Shown here one piece after another: positions 21,801-28,228 of a stretch of DNA of 49,676 nt. Location of the stretch: contig JH153270.1 in assembly GCA_000226015.1 (NCBI GenBank), forward strand, positions 1,321-50,996, read 5' to 3'. The translations under genes and the position numbers were made by a program. This DNA is from Mnemiopsis leidyi (Eukaryota > Ctenophora > Tentaculata > Lobata > Bolinopsidae). The notes beneath the pieces were generated by a model, which was not told where the DNA came from, ran no database searches, and saw nothing but the letters and a program-made list of their open reading frames with translations. Each line of letters starts with the position of its first letter. The stretch's first letter is position 1.

Positions 21801-23587
21801 GTCGTGTGTTTGTGAGAACCACTGCAGACCTGGCGCCCCCTGTTCCTGTTTCTTCCTAACTACTGGCGGCAAATGTGTCTACAATAAGGTAAAGGGTGAT
21901 GTTTTACTTTAACTTCGCTTCGGTTGCCTAAGTTTAAATGCTATCCACTTTAAAGTTCTAATGTTGAAACCGAACTTCATGTTTCAATTTTTAAGTTTCA
22001 TTACATTTTCAATAACATCACGTTTTACTGACCCTACGTGTTACTACTGACCCCACGTGTAACTACTGACTCCACGTGTAACTACTACTGACCCCACGTG
22101 TAACTACTGACTCCACGTGTTACTACTAACTCCACGTGTACTTACTGACTCCACGTGTAACTACTGACCCCACGTGTAACTACTGACTCCACGTGTAACT
22201 ACTGACTCCACGTGTTACTACTGACTCCACGTGTAACTACTGACTCCACGTATAACTACTGACCCCACGTGAAACTACTGACTCCACGTGTAACTACTGA
22301 CTTCACGTGTAACTACTGACTCCACGTGTTACTACTGACCCACGTGTAACTACTAACTCCACGTGTAACTACTGACTCCACGTGTAACTACTAACCCCAC
22401 GTGTAACTACTGACCCCACGTGTAACTACTGACTCCACGTGTTACCGGGAAACCACCAGGATGGTCGACTGAACACTGAGATAAGCGAGCAGTACAACGA
22501 CATAGTTATTTTTGAGTGTAATCAGAGGTGCAGATGTTGGGTTAACCAGTGTCGAAATAGAGTCATACAGAAGGGGCTGTCAAACCCACTACAACTCTTC
22601 CGAACTAACGGTGGGTAAACCGTTGCTATATTTACTGGCTACATTTAATGGCTACATTTGCTTGCTACATTTACATGCTACATTTACTTGCTACATTTAC
22701 TTGCTACATTTACATGCTACATTTACTTGCTACATTTACTTGCAACATTTACGTGCTATATGTACTTTCTATTTGAATTTGTCCACAAATAGTAGTTATA
22801 CCCTAATAATTTAGGCAAGGGCTGGGGCGTGCGGAGCCCAAAGCGACTCGTTAAAGGATCCTTTATCTGCGAGTATATCGGAGAGATAATATCCGACAGT
22901 GACGCTGATAGACGACTTAACGATACGTACCTGTTTGATCTTACTGTTGTTGTAAGTAACCACAGTAACCGAGTTTGTAACGATACGTATTTGTTTTATC
23001 TTACTGTAATTGTATGTAACCATTGTTACTGAGTATTGTATGATTCAATGAATTTTCAGAGTATAAACTCGATAAACAACGACAACAAGACAATTGGCTC
23101 AATAGATGCATGTCACTATGGCAACATATCCCGTTTTATCAACTCCTCCTGCGAACCTAATTGTGTCCCGGTTAAAGTGTTTGTCGATCACCATGATCTT
23201 CGGTTCCCTCGGATCGCGTTTTTCACTACAAAGGATGTCGAACCTTATGAGGAATTAACGTGAGTTGAAGAGTTTCTTCCTTCTTTCTCAGTATAGAAGA
23301 TTGAAGCCATTATTTGTGGCGTTTACGGTTTCTAGTACTTATTCAGCTCGTTTGAATTGTGTTTAAGTAGCTAAGTTTTAGAGATAAGAACACCTTCCAG
23401 AGTGAGATTTCCAAAACTAAATTTTCTCCATTTTCCCAGCTTCTACTACGGAGACTCGTTCTGGGACATAAAGAAAGAAGTTCTGAAGTGCTGCTGCGGA
23501 GCCCCTAACTGTATCAGTCTCCTCTCTCAGAAAGATGCGTCCGGAGAACATGAGAGTGAAAACTCGGACATAGAAATTGTGGAATAA
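898..23587 (+). CDS. EHMT: EHMT/G9a-GLP-type histone H3K9 methyltransferase (ankyrin repeats + pre-SET + SET + post-SET)
   Basis: Nuclear euchromatic histone H3K9 mono/dimethyltransferase family. My exon model: 898-1113, 3062-3219, 3345-3465, 3768-3946, 4050-4122, 4298-4408, 4647-4772, 16215-16298, 16820-16963, 17158-17260, 18872-18987, 21197-21303, 21439-21583, 21802-21888, 22460-22610, 22815-22951, 23060-23259, 23440-23587. All phases agree and sum to 801 codons plus stop. Residues 1-224 are low-complexity, with an acidic stretch after hydrophobic residues ([16 protein letters not shown]-interacting-like) and a basic KRRKLD nuclear signal. About eight ankyrin repeats lie at 225-490. Pre-SET cysteines span about 560-620. 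SET contains [25 protein letters not shown] and [10 protein letters not shown]; the post-SET is CCCGAPNC. Odd points: NHxxxPN reads NSSCEPN (about residue 714), FDYGD reads FYYGD, the donor after 16963 is not GT in the required frame, and AATAAA overlaps the stop codon. The Cys-rich ring of vertebrate members is not evident. Family call very secure; start codon likely but upstream non-coding exons cannot be excluded. Confidence 0.93.
5240..5698 (-). CDS. small type I single-pass membrane protein with two PPxY motifs
   Basis: Single-exon ORF of 152 residues nested in the large EHMT intron on the opposite strand. I chose the internal Met at 5698 because it starts a clean signal peptide ([17 protein letters not shown]); an upstream in-frame Met at 5761 would bury it. 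The predicted lumenal part is very short (about 15 residues). A transmembrane segment follows ([19 protein letters not shown]), then a basic stop-transfer with cysteines ([10 protein letters not shown]) and a cytoplasmic tail. The tail carries YPPPPYF and YPPPYC, which match the PPxY ligand of WW domains such as those in NEDD4-family E3 ligases, plus PPKYQL. A TATA-like AT-rich stretch lies upstream. The layout resembles WBP1- or Shisa-like adaptors, but I see no family-defining cysteine pattern, so the function is unknown. Confidence 0.65.
   Translation of the reverse strand: MLKHSSLLLVLFTIADCSISEKHREALTQDAIAAATCAALALAFSLLLIFCKVCYKGRTRYFAEDSTVSTEVAEQADTEPPKYQLNMEVGSEELYPPPPYFLATDTDIVSLSLGREPSQISSSYPPPYCNSSAMVQGEECGCNNCDILTEIV
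6565..7095. repeat. complex minisatellite, AGCAACCTGACTTAGCAACSTAAC-type units
   Basis: About 530 bases of degenerate tandem repeats built from short blocks of the form (A/G)CAACCTGACT, TAGCAACGTAAC and TTAGAAACCTGAC, with higher-order arrangement of roughly 50-60 bases. It lies in the large EHMT intron. No coding potential seen. Confidence 0.85.
7096..9890. other. intronic stretch without recognisable features
   Basis: AT-rich sequence inside the large EHMT intron. The only longer ORF (8047-8271, plus) has no recognisable domain, no splice context and no homologous neighbour, so I treat it as chance. No RNA gene or repeat array was noticed here. Confidence 0.5.
9891..10190 (+). mobile_element. 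tRNA-Thr(CGT)-derived SINE
   Basis: 9891-9963 resembles a tRNA-Thr: GGCTAGG start, an A box TGGCGCAGTGG, anticodon loop with CGT, B box GAGTTCGAATCCC and GCGCTGCCT end. The acceptor pairs only partly and there is no clean tRNA fold. A tRNA-unrelated body follows directly from 9964 instead of a pol III terminator. This head-plus-body layout is that of a tRNA-derived SINE. The 3' end is not clear; about 10190 is an estimate because the nested gene ending at 10261 begins soon after. Confidence 0.7.
10261..10572 (-). CDS. small single-pass membrane protein, paralogue of 13414-13689 (KCNE-like layout)
   Basis: Single-exon ORF of 103 residues on the strand opposite to the host gene EHMT. There is no signal peptide. 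The short N-terminus contains an N-glycosylation sequon (NMT), then [13 protein letters not shown] opens a single transmembrane helix rich in F, L, A and C ending at [10 protein letters not shown], followed by a basic tail of about 50 residues. The core (D/E)DxAFYxILFGTS...ACLKI(K/R)HDL is shared with the ORF at 13414-13689, so the two are duplicates and very probably real genes. Size, topology, uninterrupted coding sequence and the juxtamembrane [12 protein letters not shown] recall KCNE potassium-channel beta subunits (which have a basic stretch then DPFNV), but this is only a resemblance. Gene start could also be the Met at residue 4 or 17. Confidence 0.65.
   Translation of the reverse strand: MFRMGSLEANPLSNRNMTYTLMDDKAFYSILFGTSFCFVLLFIACFVAACLKIKHDLDKSIPFNVRRVMQVTHINMSRSSPSVRRLRPQDTFGRESVKRSADK
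10573..12489. other. intronic stretch without recognisable features
   Basis: AT-rich intron sequence. ORFs at 10726-10962 and 11940-12334 overlap on both strands and show no domain. A short palindromic CGTACGTACGTACG stretch is present near 12052-12065. Confidence 0.5.
12490..12561 (+). tRNA. tRNA-like sequence (anticodon position GTC), probably pseudogene or SINE-derived
   Basis: The 72-base segment shows an A box TAGCTCAGTAGGTAGAGC, an anticodon stem TTGG/CCAA around a loop whose central triplet is GTC, an AGGTC variable loop, and a B box GGTTCAAGCCC. The acceptor pairs at 6 of 7 positions counting wobbles. Loop position 33 is C instead of the near-universal U, and one T-stem pair is mismatched, so function as a tRNA is doubtful. 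A T4 run (pol III terminator) lies shortly downstream. It sits in an EHMT intron. Confidence 0.5.
13005..13364 (-). CDS. possible small hydrophobic protein, uncertain
   Basis: ORF of 119 residues just downstream, on the same strand, of the paralogue at 13414-13689. It has two hydrophobic stretches (about residues 22-45 and 50-65), the segment [12 protein letters not shown] and then a basic SSRRRHDQL tail. The order GT-F-...-ACF then basic residues and HD is faintly reminiscent of its neighbour, so it may be a diverged or decayed copy. The upstream part is built from short repeats (ACACAATAAAACT), which weakens the case. No family recognised. Confidence 0.3.
   Translation of the reverse strand: MCSLMCSVTVLCSVVSVYNTSVFNTCVALLSCILVVYLAMVSPHLLNIIKTLCGTNFLFYFLACFRNVKSSRRRHDQLQQHIFSSQNKEAHRSAHVRASHSDVLKSCRVTLLYYTLNRG
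13414..13689 (-). CDS. small single-pass membrane protein, paralogue of 10261-10572 (KCNE-like layout)
   Basis: ORF of 91 residues on the opposite strand within the EHMT intron. The N-terminus carries a sequon (NTT). [14 protein letters not shown] opens one transmembrane helix ending at [10 protein letters not shown], followed by a basic, Ser/Arg-rich tail. The match to the ORF at 10261-10572 covers the whole juxtamembrane-helix-juxtamembrane core, with conserved acid residues before the helix and CLKI(K/R)HDL after it, while the tails differ. That pattern suggests selection on the membrane segment. The alternative start at the internal Met (13635) would leave a minimal protein. Function unknown; an ion-channel accessory role is only a hypothesis from layout. 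Confidence 0.65.
   Translation of the reverse strand: METSTTRTPNTTLHTLYNMEDAAFYGILFGTSMCLVLVFSACLMVACLKIRHDLYTSLPNNRAVSLPVHAGRQDSSRGKRISRAGVTRPSV
14201..14384. repeat. two-copy direct repeat, period 114
   Basis: The block beginning CCGCAATTTCAAGGTTGACA is repeated nearly identically after 114 bases (copies start at 14201 and 14315), separated by short ACAACCCTACCAAATA repeats. Intronic, non-coding. Confidence 0.8.
14531..14714. repeat. 46-base minisatellite, four copies
   Basis: Units start at 14531, 14577, 14623 and 14669, each beginning GTTAGTTATCATATTAC and ending in a CAGACACAGC-like block. Copies are almost identical, indicating recent expansion. It lies in the large EHMT intron, upstream of the small nested genes. 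Confidence 0.92.
15148..15453 (-). CDS. small type I single-pass membrane protein
   Basis: ORF of 101 residues in the EHMT intron, opposite strand. It begins with a probable signal peptide ([19 protein letters not shown], then a small-residue cleavage region). A short acidic lumenal part follows ([12 protein letters not shown]), then one strong transmembrane helix ([20 protein letters not shown]) and a polar, His-rich tail of about 45 residues. The helix end [12 protein letters not shown] lines up loosely with ACLKIKHDL of the other two nested ORFs, so it may be a distant relative with the same topology. Good hydropathy layout and position in the cluster support a real gene; function unknown. 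Confidence 0.6.
   Translation of the reverse strand: MAISKLFLSGLLSVLMADTPTLADVSDEETQWDTGMATAIIAVFGVIAVLFVVLIVACVNMVHNEGLRTDDVPHVHMNAHRISVAAQRHGAHSSTFDLNYG
16476..16858. repeat. 47-base tandem array spanning an EHMT splice acceptor
   Basis: About eight units with a 47-base period (first units at 16476 and 16523), each containing CTCTTCAG followed by ATGTTGTTAACAGATAAC and ATCAAAGTTAACAC. The last copy is the real junction: acceptor CTTCTTCAG at 16811-16819 and the ankyrin exon starting at 16820. Each upstream unit therefore duplicates the acceptor and about 35-40 exon bases. Confidence 0.9.
17310..17690. repeat. minisatellite of about 55-base units in an EHMT intron
   Basis: Around seven copies of a unit containing TTCTTGGTATTATCATTCTATCATACTG and a TTTTTGTTTGTTTCTA tract, in two alternating subtypes (CCAGTTTC and CCAGCTGTCCC). 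All three plus-strand frames are open across the array. This is a by-product of the repeat, not a gene. Confidence 0.9.
18988..21196 (+). other. EHMT intron containing a LINE insertion
   Basis: This intron lies between the last ankyrin exon and the exon leading into pre-SET. It carries a TAGTTCCTTTCAGTTGTTGTT minisatellite at about 19030-19109 and again at 20328-20375, split by the LINE. The remaining sequence to 21196 shows no exon. A phrase near 17953 (CAGTGTACAACGTAATGCC) recurs near 20402 with one change, suggesting a short interspersed repeat. Confidence 0.6.
19110..20327 (+). mobile_element. 5'-truncated, frameshifted CR1/L2-like LINE
   Basis: Encodes the RT palm and thumb of a non-LTR element: [13 protein letters not shown], then [13 protein letters not shown] (reached only after a frame change near 19294), LTFADDTKL (FADD catalytic motif) and the 3' tail [18 protein letters not shown] to ARLWNILP. 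It is disabled by the frame change, further frame breaks and a 14-base N gap at 19603-19616. The 3' end shows a short tail repeat (CCTAAAGTA, TCCTAAAGTA, AGTATC), as in CR1/L2-type elements. CAGTTG flanks both sides (19104-19109 and 20328-20333), a possible target-site duplication, and the surrounding minisatellite is interrupted. Confidence 0.85.
22022..22455. repeat. 19-base minisatellite carrying about 20 CACGTG E-boxes
   Basis: Tandem units of the form TACTGACTCCACGTGTAAC fill most of the intron before the exon at 22460. Nearly every unit contains the palindromic E-box CACGTG. The array stops just before the acceptor and does not include exon bases. Confidence 0.93.
22625..22765. repeat. 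13-base (CTACATTTACTTG) minisatellite in EHMT intron
   Basis: Tandem copies of GCTACATTTACTT/ATGCTACATTTAC in the intron between SET exons 22460-22610 and 22815-22951. No exon bases are included. Confidence 0.9.
22918..23037. repeat. 60-base duplication spanning the donor of a SET-domain exon
   Basis: Two diverged copies beginning AACGATACGTA (22919 and 22979). The first contains the last exon bases (up to 22951) and the real donor GTAAGT. The second has the same arrangement with substitutions, including GTATGT in place of GTAAGT. The encoded block NDTYLF appears twice at DNA level, once in the exon and once in the intron. Confidence 0.88.
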
Positions 23588-24445
23588 ACGTTTTATTGAA
23601 TTGTGGAGTAGGATGTCTAATATTTCTAAAGAGCGAGGGGTGAAGTGGCTCGAAATATGATTATCGAAAGAATAAGTTAAGCTTGTCACCTAGTGGTGAG
23701 GCAAATTTGTCGGAATTATGCCGGTGACGAAATGGTCTGTTTCAAATATAAAAATGAAACGACAGTAAGGAGGTCGATGAAAGGAGGAAGTTAATTTTCT
23801 ATACTATTTTAAATTGAATTTAAAAATGATGGTTAAACTGATGGGTGAATAATTTGATGTCTTAGTTGCAGATGAAATAGAGAGAAAAAGACCGATTGGT
23901 TTAGGTTAAATTGATCTAATGTGGTGGGTTTTAAAGCTTGTTTAGATATAGTATTGAGAAATCAATAGCTATGACCTTAGGTAGTCCAGATTCAGTCTGA
24001 CCTTGATAATAATTTACATGTATTCAGTGTCTATTTTAATTATTATTAAGTTTCCTTTTTAACATCTTTTGATAGATAAGTCTCGGCCATATAACTAAAT
24101 ATAATCGATCGAACGACATTTTAACCTTTCTTTTTTATAAACTTTGCTATTATGTTTTTTTTTCGATGATGGGACAACATGTGTCATACCATATAATATC
24201 CTGCTAATTTGGCATTTTAAAGAAGAGAGTTTTCTTTTTACAAAACATTGCCGGAAATAAAGTTACACTGATATCAATTTAACATTGATTATGTTAAACC
24301 TCAAATGACTGATTTCAAGAATATTTCGCATATTTCTAATTGTACAAGAGTTTACTCCTCTACATCAACTCAACCTCTTCAAAACATAACTGTACACATA
24401 TTTATTCTGGATAAATCTCGATAAAACAGTCTTCCCACATCTTCT
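23588..24445. other. intergenic, convergent 3' ends
   Basis: Between the EHMT stop (plus) and the stop of the minus-strand gene at 24446. AATAAA at 23583-23588 overlaps the EHMT stop codon; another AATAAA is near 24256. On the minus strand an AATAAA lies near 24400-24406, suitable for the converging gene. No coding signal seen. Confidence 0.55.
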
Positions 24446-25492
24446 TTACATCTTCTTCTTCTTTTTGATGCCACCTCGCGTCTTCTTGTTACGCTGATCG
24501 ATGATTTGTTGAGCCTGCTTCTTGATGTTGGCCCGAGTTGGGGCTTCGTCATCGGGGTCGCTTTCCTCTTCGTCTGGCGACAAGTAAGGTTAGATAAGGA
24601 GTTAGGTTAAATAGTGAGTTAGGAGTAGAATAGATAAGGAAAAATCTTTCTAAAGTGTCGTTAGTTGAACGAGGGTTAGACCAGGGACAATTAGTAGTCC
24701 AGAAGTTCTTGAAAAGTTGTAAGTCATCTGTTTTACGAAGTTAGACCTACCATCATATGCTCCTCTGTCCGAAGCAGCGGGAAGGTTGATCCGGACATTG
24801 TAAGTTGGGAGTTTGTTCTCAATAGACGCTCTGAACTGAAATGCGGATTTAAGTTAGATACAGTTTGTTCTCAATAGACGCTCTGAACTGAAATACGGAT
24901 TTAAGTTAGATACAGTTTGTTCTCAATAGAAGCTCTGAACTGAAACACGGATTTAAGTTAGATACAGTTTGTTCTCAATAGACGCTCTGAACTGAAATAC
25001 GGATTTAAGTTAGATACAGTTTGTTTTTGATAGACGCTCTGAACTGAAACACGGATTTAAGTTAGATACAGTTTGTTCTCAATAGACGCTCTGAACTGAA
25101 ATACGGATTTAAGTTAGATACAGTTTGTTCTCAATAGACGCTCTGAACTGAAACACGGTTTTATGTAAAATGCAGTTTGTTTCAATAGACACCACGCTCT
25201 GAACTAAAAATTAGGGAGCAGGGGTATTAATTACATAGTTTTGTCTTGAATTACAGGTTAACTCTGATCTAGTTTCAATTTACAATAGTAGAGCGTGAAT
25301 CTTATCTGGGACAAACAAAAAGTAAAAGTTCCTAACTTCCTCGTCCTCCATCCCACTATAGAGTTCCGATACATCCTTGCCGTCCAAATCTTCCATAAGC
25401 TTCATGAGTTTTTGCTCGCACTGTGCCAGTAGGTCGATGACGTAATCGTCTGCTGTTGATTGGGTGAGACGAACTGGACCTTGGCCCTTTGG
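24446..25492 (-). CDS. C-terminal exons of a coiled-coil protein, possibly ODAD3/CCDC151-like (outer dynein arm docking), 5' part not found
   Basis: Three exons read in phase on the minus strand: 25337-25492 (52 codons), 24751-24835 and 24446-24573 (stop TAA), giving 122 residues. The first has STADDYVIDLLAQCEQKLMK, then ELYSGMEDEE. The second has FRASIENKLPTYNVRINLP. The third is acidic (DDEEESDPDDEAPTR), then QAQQIIDQRNKK and a lysine-rich end. This acidic-then-polylysine C-terminus after a short helical segment recalls the tail of ODAD3/CCDC151, a ciliary outer dynein arm docking subunit; I am not certain of the family. The intron between the first two exons is filled with a 52-base array. 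No upstream exons are visible in 25493-26068, so the remainder may lie beyond the GPCR genes or be missed. Confidence 0.6.
24811..25208. repeat. 52-base tandem array spanning a splice acceptor of the minus-strand gene
   Basis: About seven near-identical units (starts 24811, 24863 and so on) beginning GTTTGTTCTCAATAGACGCT and containing CTGAACTGAAA. On the minus strand this is TTTCAG, the acceptor, followed by TTCAGAGCG, the first exon codons. The unit at 24811 is the real exon 5' end (exon start 24835); the others copy the acceptor plus about 25 exon bases. Confidence 0.92.
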
Positions 25493-26068
25493 CTGAAGTG
25501 AATTTAGGATTATTACTTACTTTGATGTTAATTATTGATGTTACTTATTCAACATAACTTTCCAGTCAAACATCTCCTTTTGTGACTAAGCCAGAAAGTG
25601 CACAAGATATTAGATGCATCGAAGTGTAGGGTAATATTGTGTGTTTACATCAAAACATTGCGCGCGTTCGAGGCTGTTACTATGGGAATATTATAAATTC
25701 AGCGCATAAATGAAAAGTAAGCTGATGAAGCCTACAACGCGTGTTACATTCTAGTCTGAAAATAAAAGGTATCAAAGTTGGGACAGTGAAATTAATCAAT
25801 TAATATCAAGACGAATTTATTGACACCCCTTGCATTATCATGCAGGGAACGTTTTAACCCTCTAGGTTCTCCTGTAAAACATATACTCAACACTTATCAG
25901 ATCTTATCAGTTATCAATATCTTAAACTAAATCCTGTTCGGTGTAAACCGACAGCAGTATGATAACTAGTAGATTATAAGAGTTATCTTTGTCATCAGGG
26001 CTTATTTTATTTGAGTCTTCCAGCCATTGGCAGGAAAACCACCGACCTCTTGTCACGAGTGGCTGTAG

Positions 26069-28228
26069 AATACATATCTACATTATATGTGTGACAATGT
26101 AAATGACTGTGTAGACAAGGCTGATGAAAGGAGCCTTGCTTGTATGTCGACTACAAAAGCAACTTGTAAAAGACTGCTTGGCAGGAAGGGTGAACTCCCT
26201 ATCCTTATCTCCTGGTTAAGAGACGGAGTTAGGGACTGTGTAAGCGGAGCAGATGAAACGAGGGACTGGCCGACATGTGGTGTAGCAAAGACAACAACAT
26301 TGTATGTCTCAAGCAAGGAGGTAAAATGTAGAAATGTCTTCGTTTGTATGACGGGAGATCCAGGCTATGTCGAGTTGGAACAACTTTGTGATGGAATCGA
26401 AACTTGCGGAAACGAAAACAAGATATGTTCTGTATCAAACCGTCCTCAAAGCTTGTCTATTTCGGTCCGAACAACAGATAACGGATTAACTAAAAGCCTG
26501 TCACATTGCCTCCCTGGTCTTAACAATTTGGATCTTCTCAGAAATATATCATGTGTCACTAAACAGCACCTTTTCCCAGATGAAAATATTTTCGGAGTAA
26601 CAAAAACCTCGGTGATACTTCCAGACGAGCGAGTGATCTGTGATCACATGTTCGGAGAACAATACTTGTACACAAGTTGTACAGGTCGATGTATCGGTGC
26701 AACTTGTCCTCTTACTGCTGTACCTAGATGGGAAGTATGTCCGAATCAATATCCAAATAGAATTGGTACAATAGTTAACAATGAATACCTTATCTTTGTG
26801 ACTAAGTCGTACGGAACTGTTTATTCAAACACGTATTTTGTGTGTGACGATCAAATCGAGTGCATAGACTATTCAAAGGTTTGTGACTTGGTATACAATT
26901 GCAATGACAAATCTGATGAAGCTAATTGCTCAAATCACTTTAAGTGTAATTCCTCAAATAAGTTGATCCCAAAAACAAAGATATGTGACGGCCACATTGA
27001 CTGCTTTGACTTTTCCGATGAGTGCAATGAACAGTGTTCCCAGGAAATTCTTAAAGGATACTGGCTGAAAGGTCTTTCTTGGCTGATAGGACTTTTAGCT
27101 GTTGTAGCCAACCTGGTCATTATAGTGAAATGCTTAACGGTTTTGAGATGTTCTAAAACTACTGTGGCTGTGATCAACAGACTTCTGATCCTTGTAACAG
27201 CACTTGGTGACTTCTTAGTAGGCAGTTACCTTTTCATCATAGCCGGCTTCGACGGAATTATCTTCAAAAAAAGTTATTGTCATCAACAAACTACCTGGAT
27301 CACAAGCTTAGAATGCTCAGTTATTGGAGTCTTAAGTACTATCGGATCTCAAATTTCATTGTTTGCAATGACCGGCCTTAGCATTGTCAGGGTGCATGGG
27401 ATATGGAATTCAATGAGAATTCCAGGTGAAGTTACCGCAGTCAAATTTCTTAAGATTATTGCAGCAATAACCTTTCTGGTCTTTTCCTCCGCAGCAATAG
27501 CAGTCTTTCCTATAATGCAACCGTTTGAAGATTTCTTTGTCAATGGAGTCAAGTTTTCAGAGGAGCTTAAGATATTCGTGGGGACGTCAAACAAAGCAAC
27601 AATTCAAGCAGTAATCCAAGCATATTATGGAAGATCAAGCGATGCCAGACTGGATTGGAAAACACTCATAAAAATGGTGGGAAATATGTTCTCGCGTGAT
27701 CTAGATTACAAATATCTCACTGAGAAGGTGGATAAAGTAGACTTCTACGGAAATGACGGTGTTTGTTTGTTCAAGTACTTCGTCCAAAATGACGACCCAC
27801 AGAAGATGTTTGTTTGGGGCATCTTGACCATCAATTTCGTTTGCTTTGTCTTTATTTCCATGTCTTACCTCTTGATAGGAGTACTTTCTCGCAGATCGTC
27901 AGACAGCTTGGCGAGCTCGCACAACAACCGGCAAATAGAACAGCGGAACAAACGCATGAACCAAAGGATAGCTATCATAATAGCAACTGACTTTCTTTGC
28001 TGGATCCCTTTCATTAGCATTTGTATACTTCATTCTCTGGAAGTGATCAATGCTACATCGTGGTATAGCATATTCTCCATGGTAATTCTACCAATAAATT
28101 CGGTTATCAACCCCCTCCTGTATGATGATGCAGTAACAAAAGTGATGAAAGCTCCCACACAAGCATTACTGACACGAGTATGCAACTCAGATATATTTCG
28201 GAGAGTTAGAAGTAGGAGCAGCAACTGA
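26069..28228 (+). CDS. LDLa-repeat rhodopsin-family GPCR, GRL101/relaxin-receptor-like; 5' exon(s) not found
   Basis: Large single exon. From the Met at 26087 it gives 713 residues, but the reading frame is open from 26069, just after a CTGTAG acceptor, and begins in the middle of an LDLa module. An upstream exon with signal peptide is therefore expected. Ectodomain (about 1-315): CDNVNDCVDKADE, DGVRDCVSGADE, CDGIETCGNENKIC, CDLVYNCNDKSDE and CDGHIDCFDFSDEC are LDL-receptor class A calcium-binding motifs, the second lacking its first cysteine. Seven transmembrane segments follow from about residue 325. Motifs: LGDFLVG (TM2), SIVRVHG in place of DRY, CWIPF in TM6 and SVINPLLYD (NPxxY). The loop between TM4 and TM5 is unusually long (about 90 residues). 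No leucine-rich repeats are seen, unlike LGR7/8. Ligand unknown. Confidence 0.85.
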   Translation, partial: NTYLHYMCDNVNDCVDKADERSLACMSTTKATCKRLLGRKGELPILISWLRDGVRDCVSGADETRDWPTCGVAKTTTLYVSSKEVKCRNVFVCMTGDPGYVELEQLCDGIETCGNENKICSVSNRPQSLSISVRTTDNGLTKSLSHCLPGLNNLDLLRNISCVTKQHLFPDENIFGVTKTSVILPDERVICDHMFGEQYLYTSCTGRCIGATCPLTAVPRWEVCPNQYPNRIGTIVNNEYLIFVTKSYGTVYSNTYFVCDDQIECIDYSKVCDLVYNCNDKSDEANCSNHFKCNSSNKLIPKTKICDGHIDCFDFSDECNEQCSQEILKGYWLKGLSWLIGLLAVVANLVIIVKCLTVLRCSKTTVAVINRLLILVTALGDFLVGSYLFIIAGFDGIIFKKSYCHQQTTWITSLECSVIGVLSTIGSQISLFAMTGLSIVRVHGIWNSMRIPGEVTAVKFLKIIAAITFLVFSSAAIAVFPIMQPFEDFFVNGVKFSEELKIFVGTSNKATIQAVIQAYYGRSSDARLDWKTLIKMVGNMFSRDLDYKYLTEKVDKVDFYGNDGVCLFKYFVQNDDPQKMFVWGILTINFVCFVFISMSYLLIGVLSRRSSDSLASSHNNRQIEQRNKRMNQRIAIIIATDFLCWIPFISICILHSLEVINATSWYSIFSMVILPINSVINPLLYDDAVTKVMKAPTQALLTRVCNSDIFRRVRSRSSN

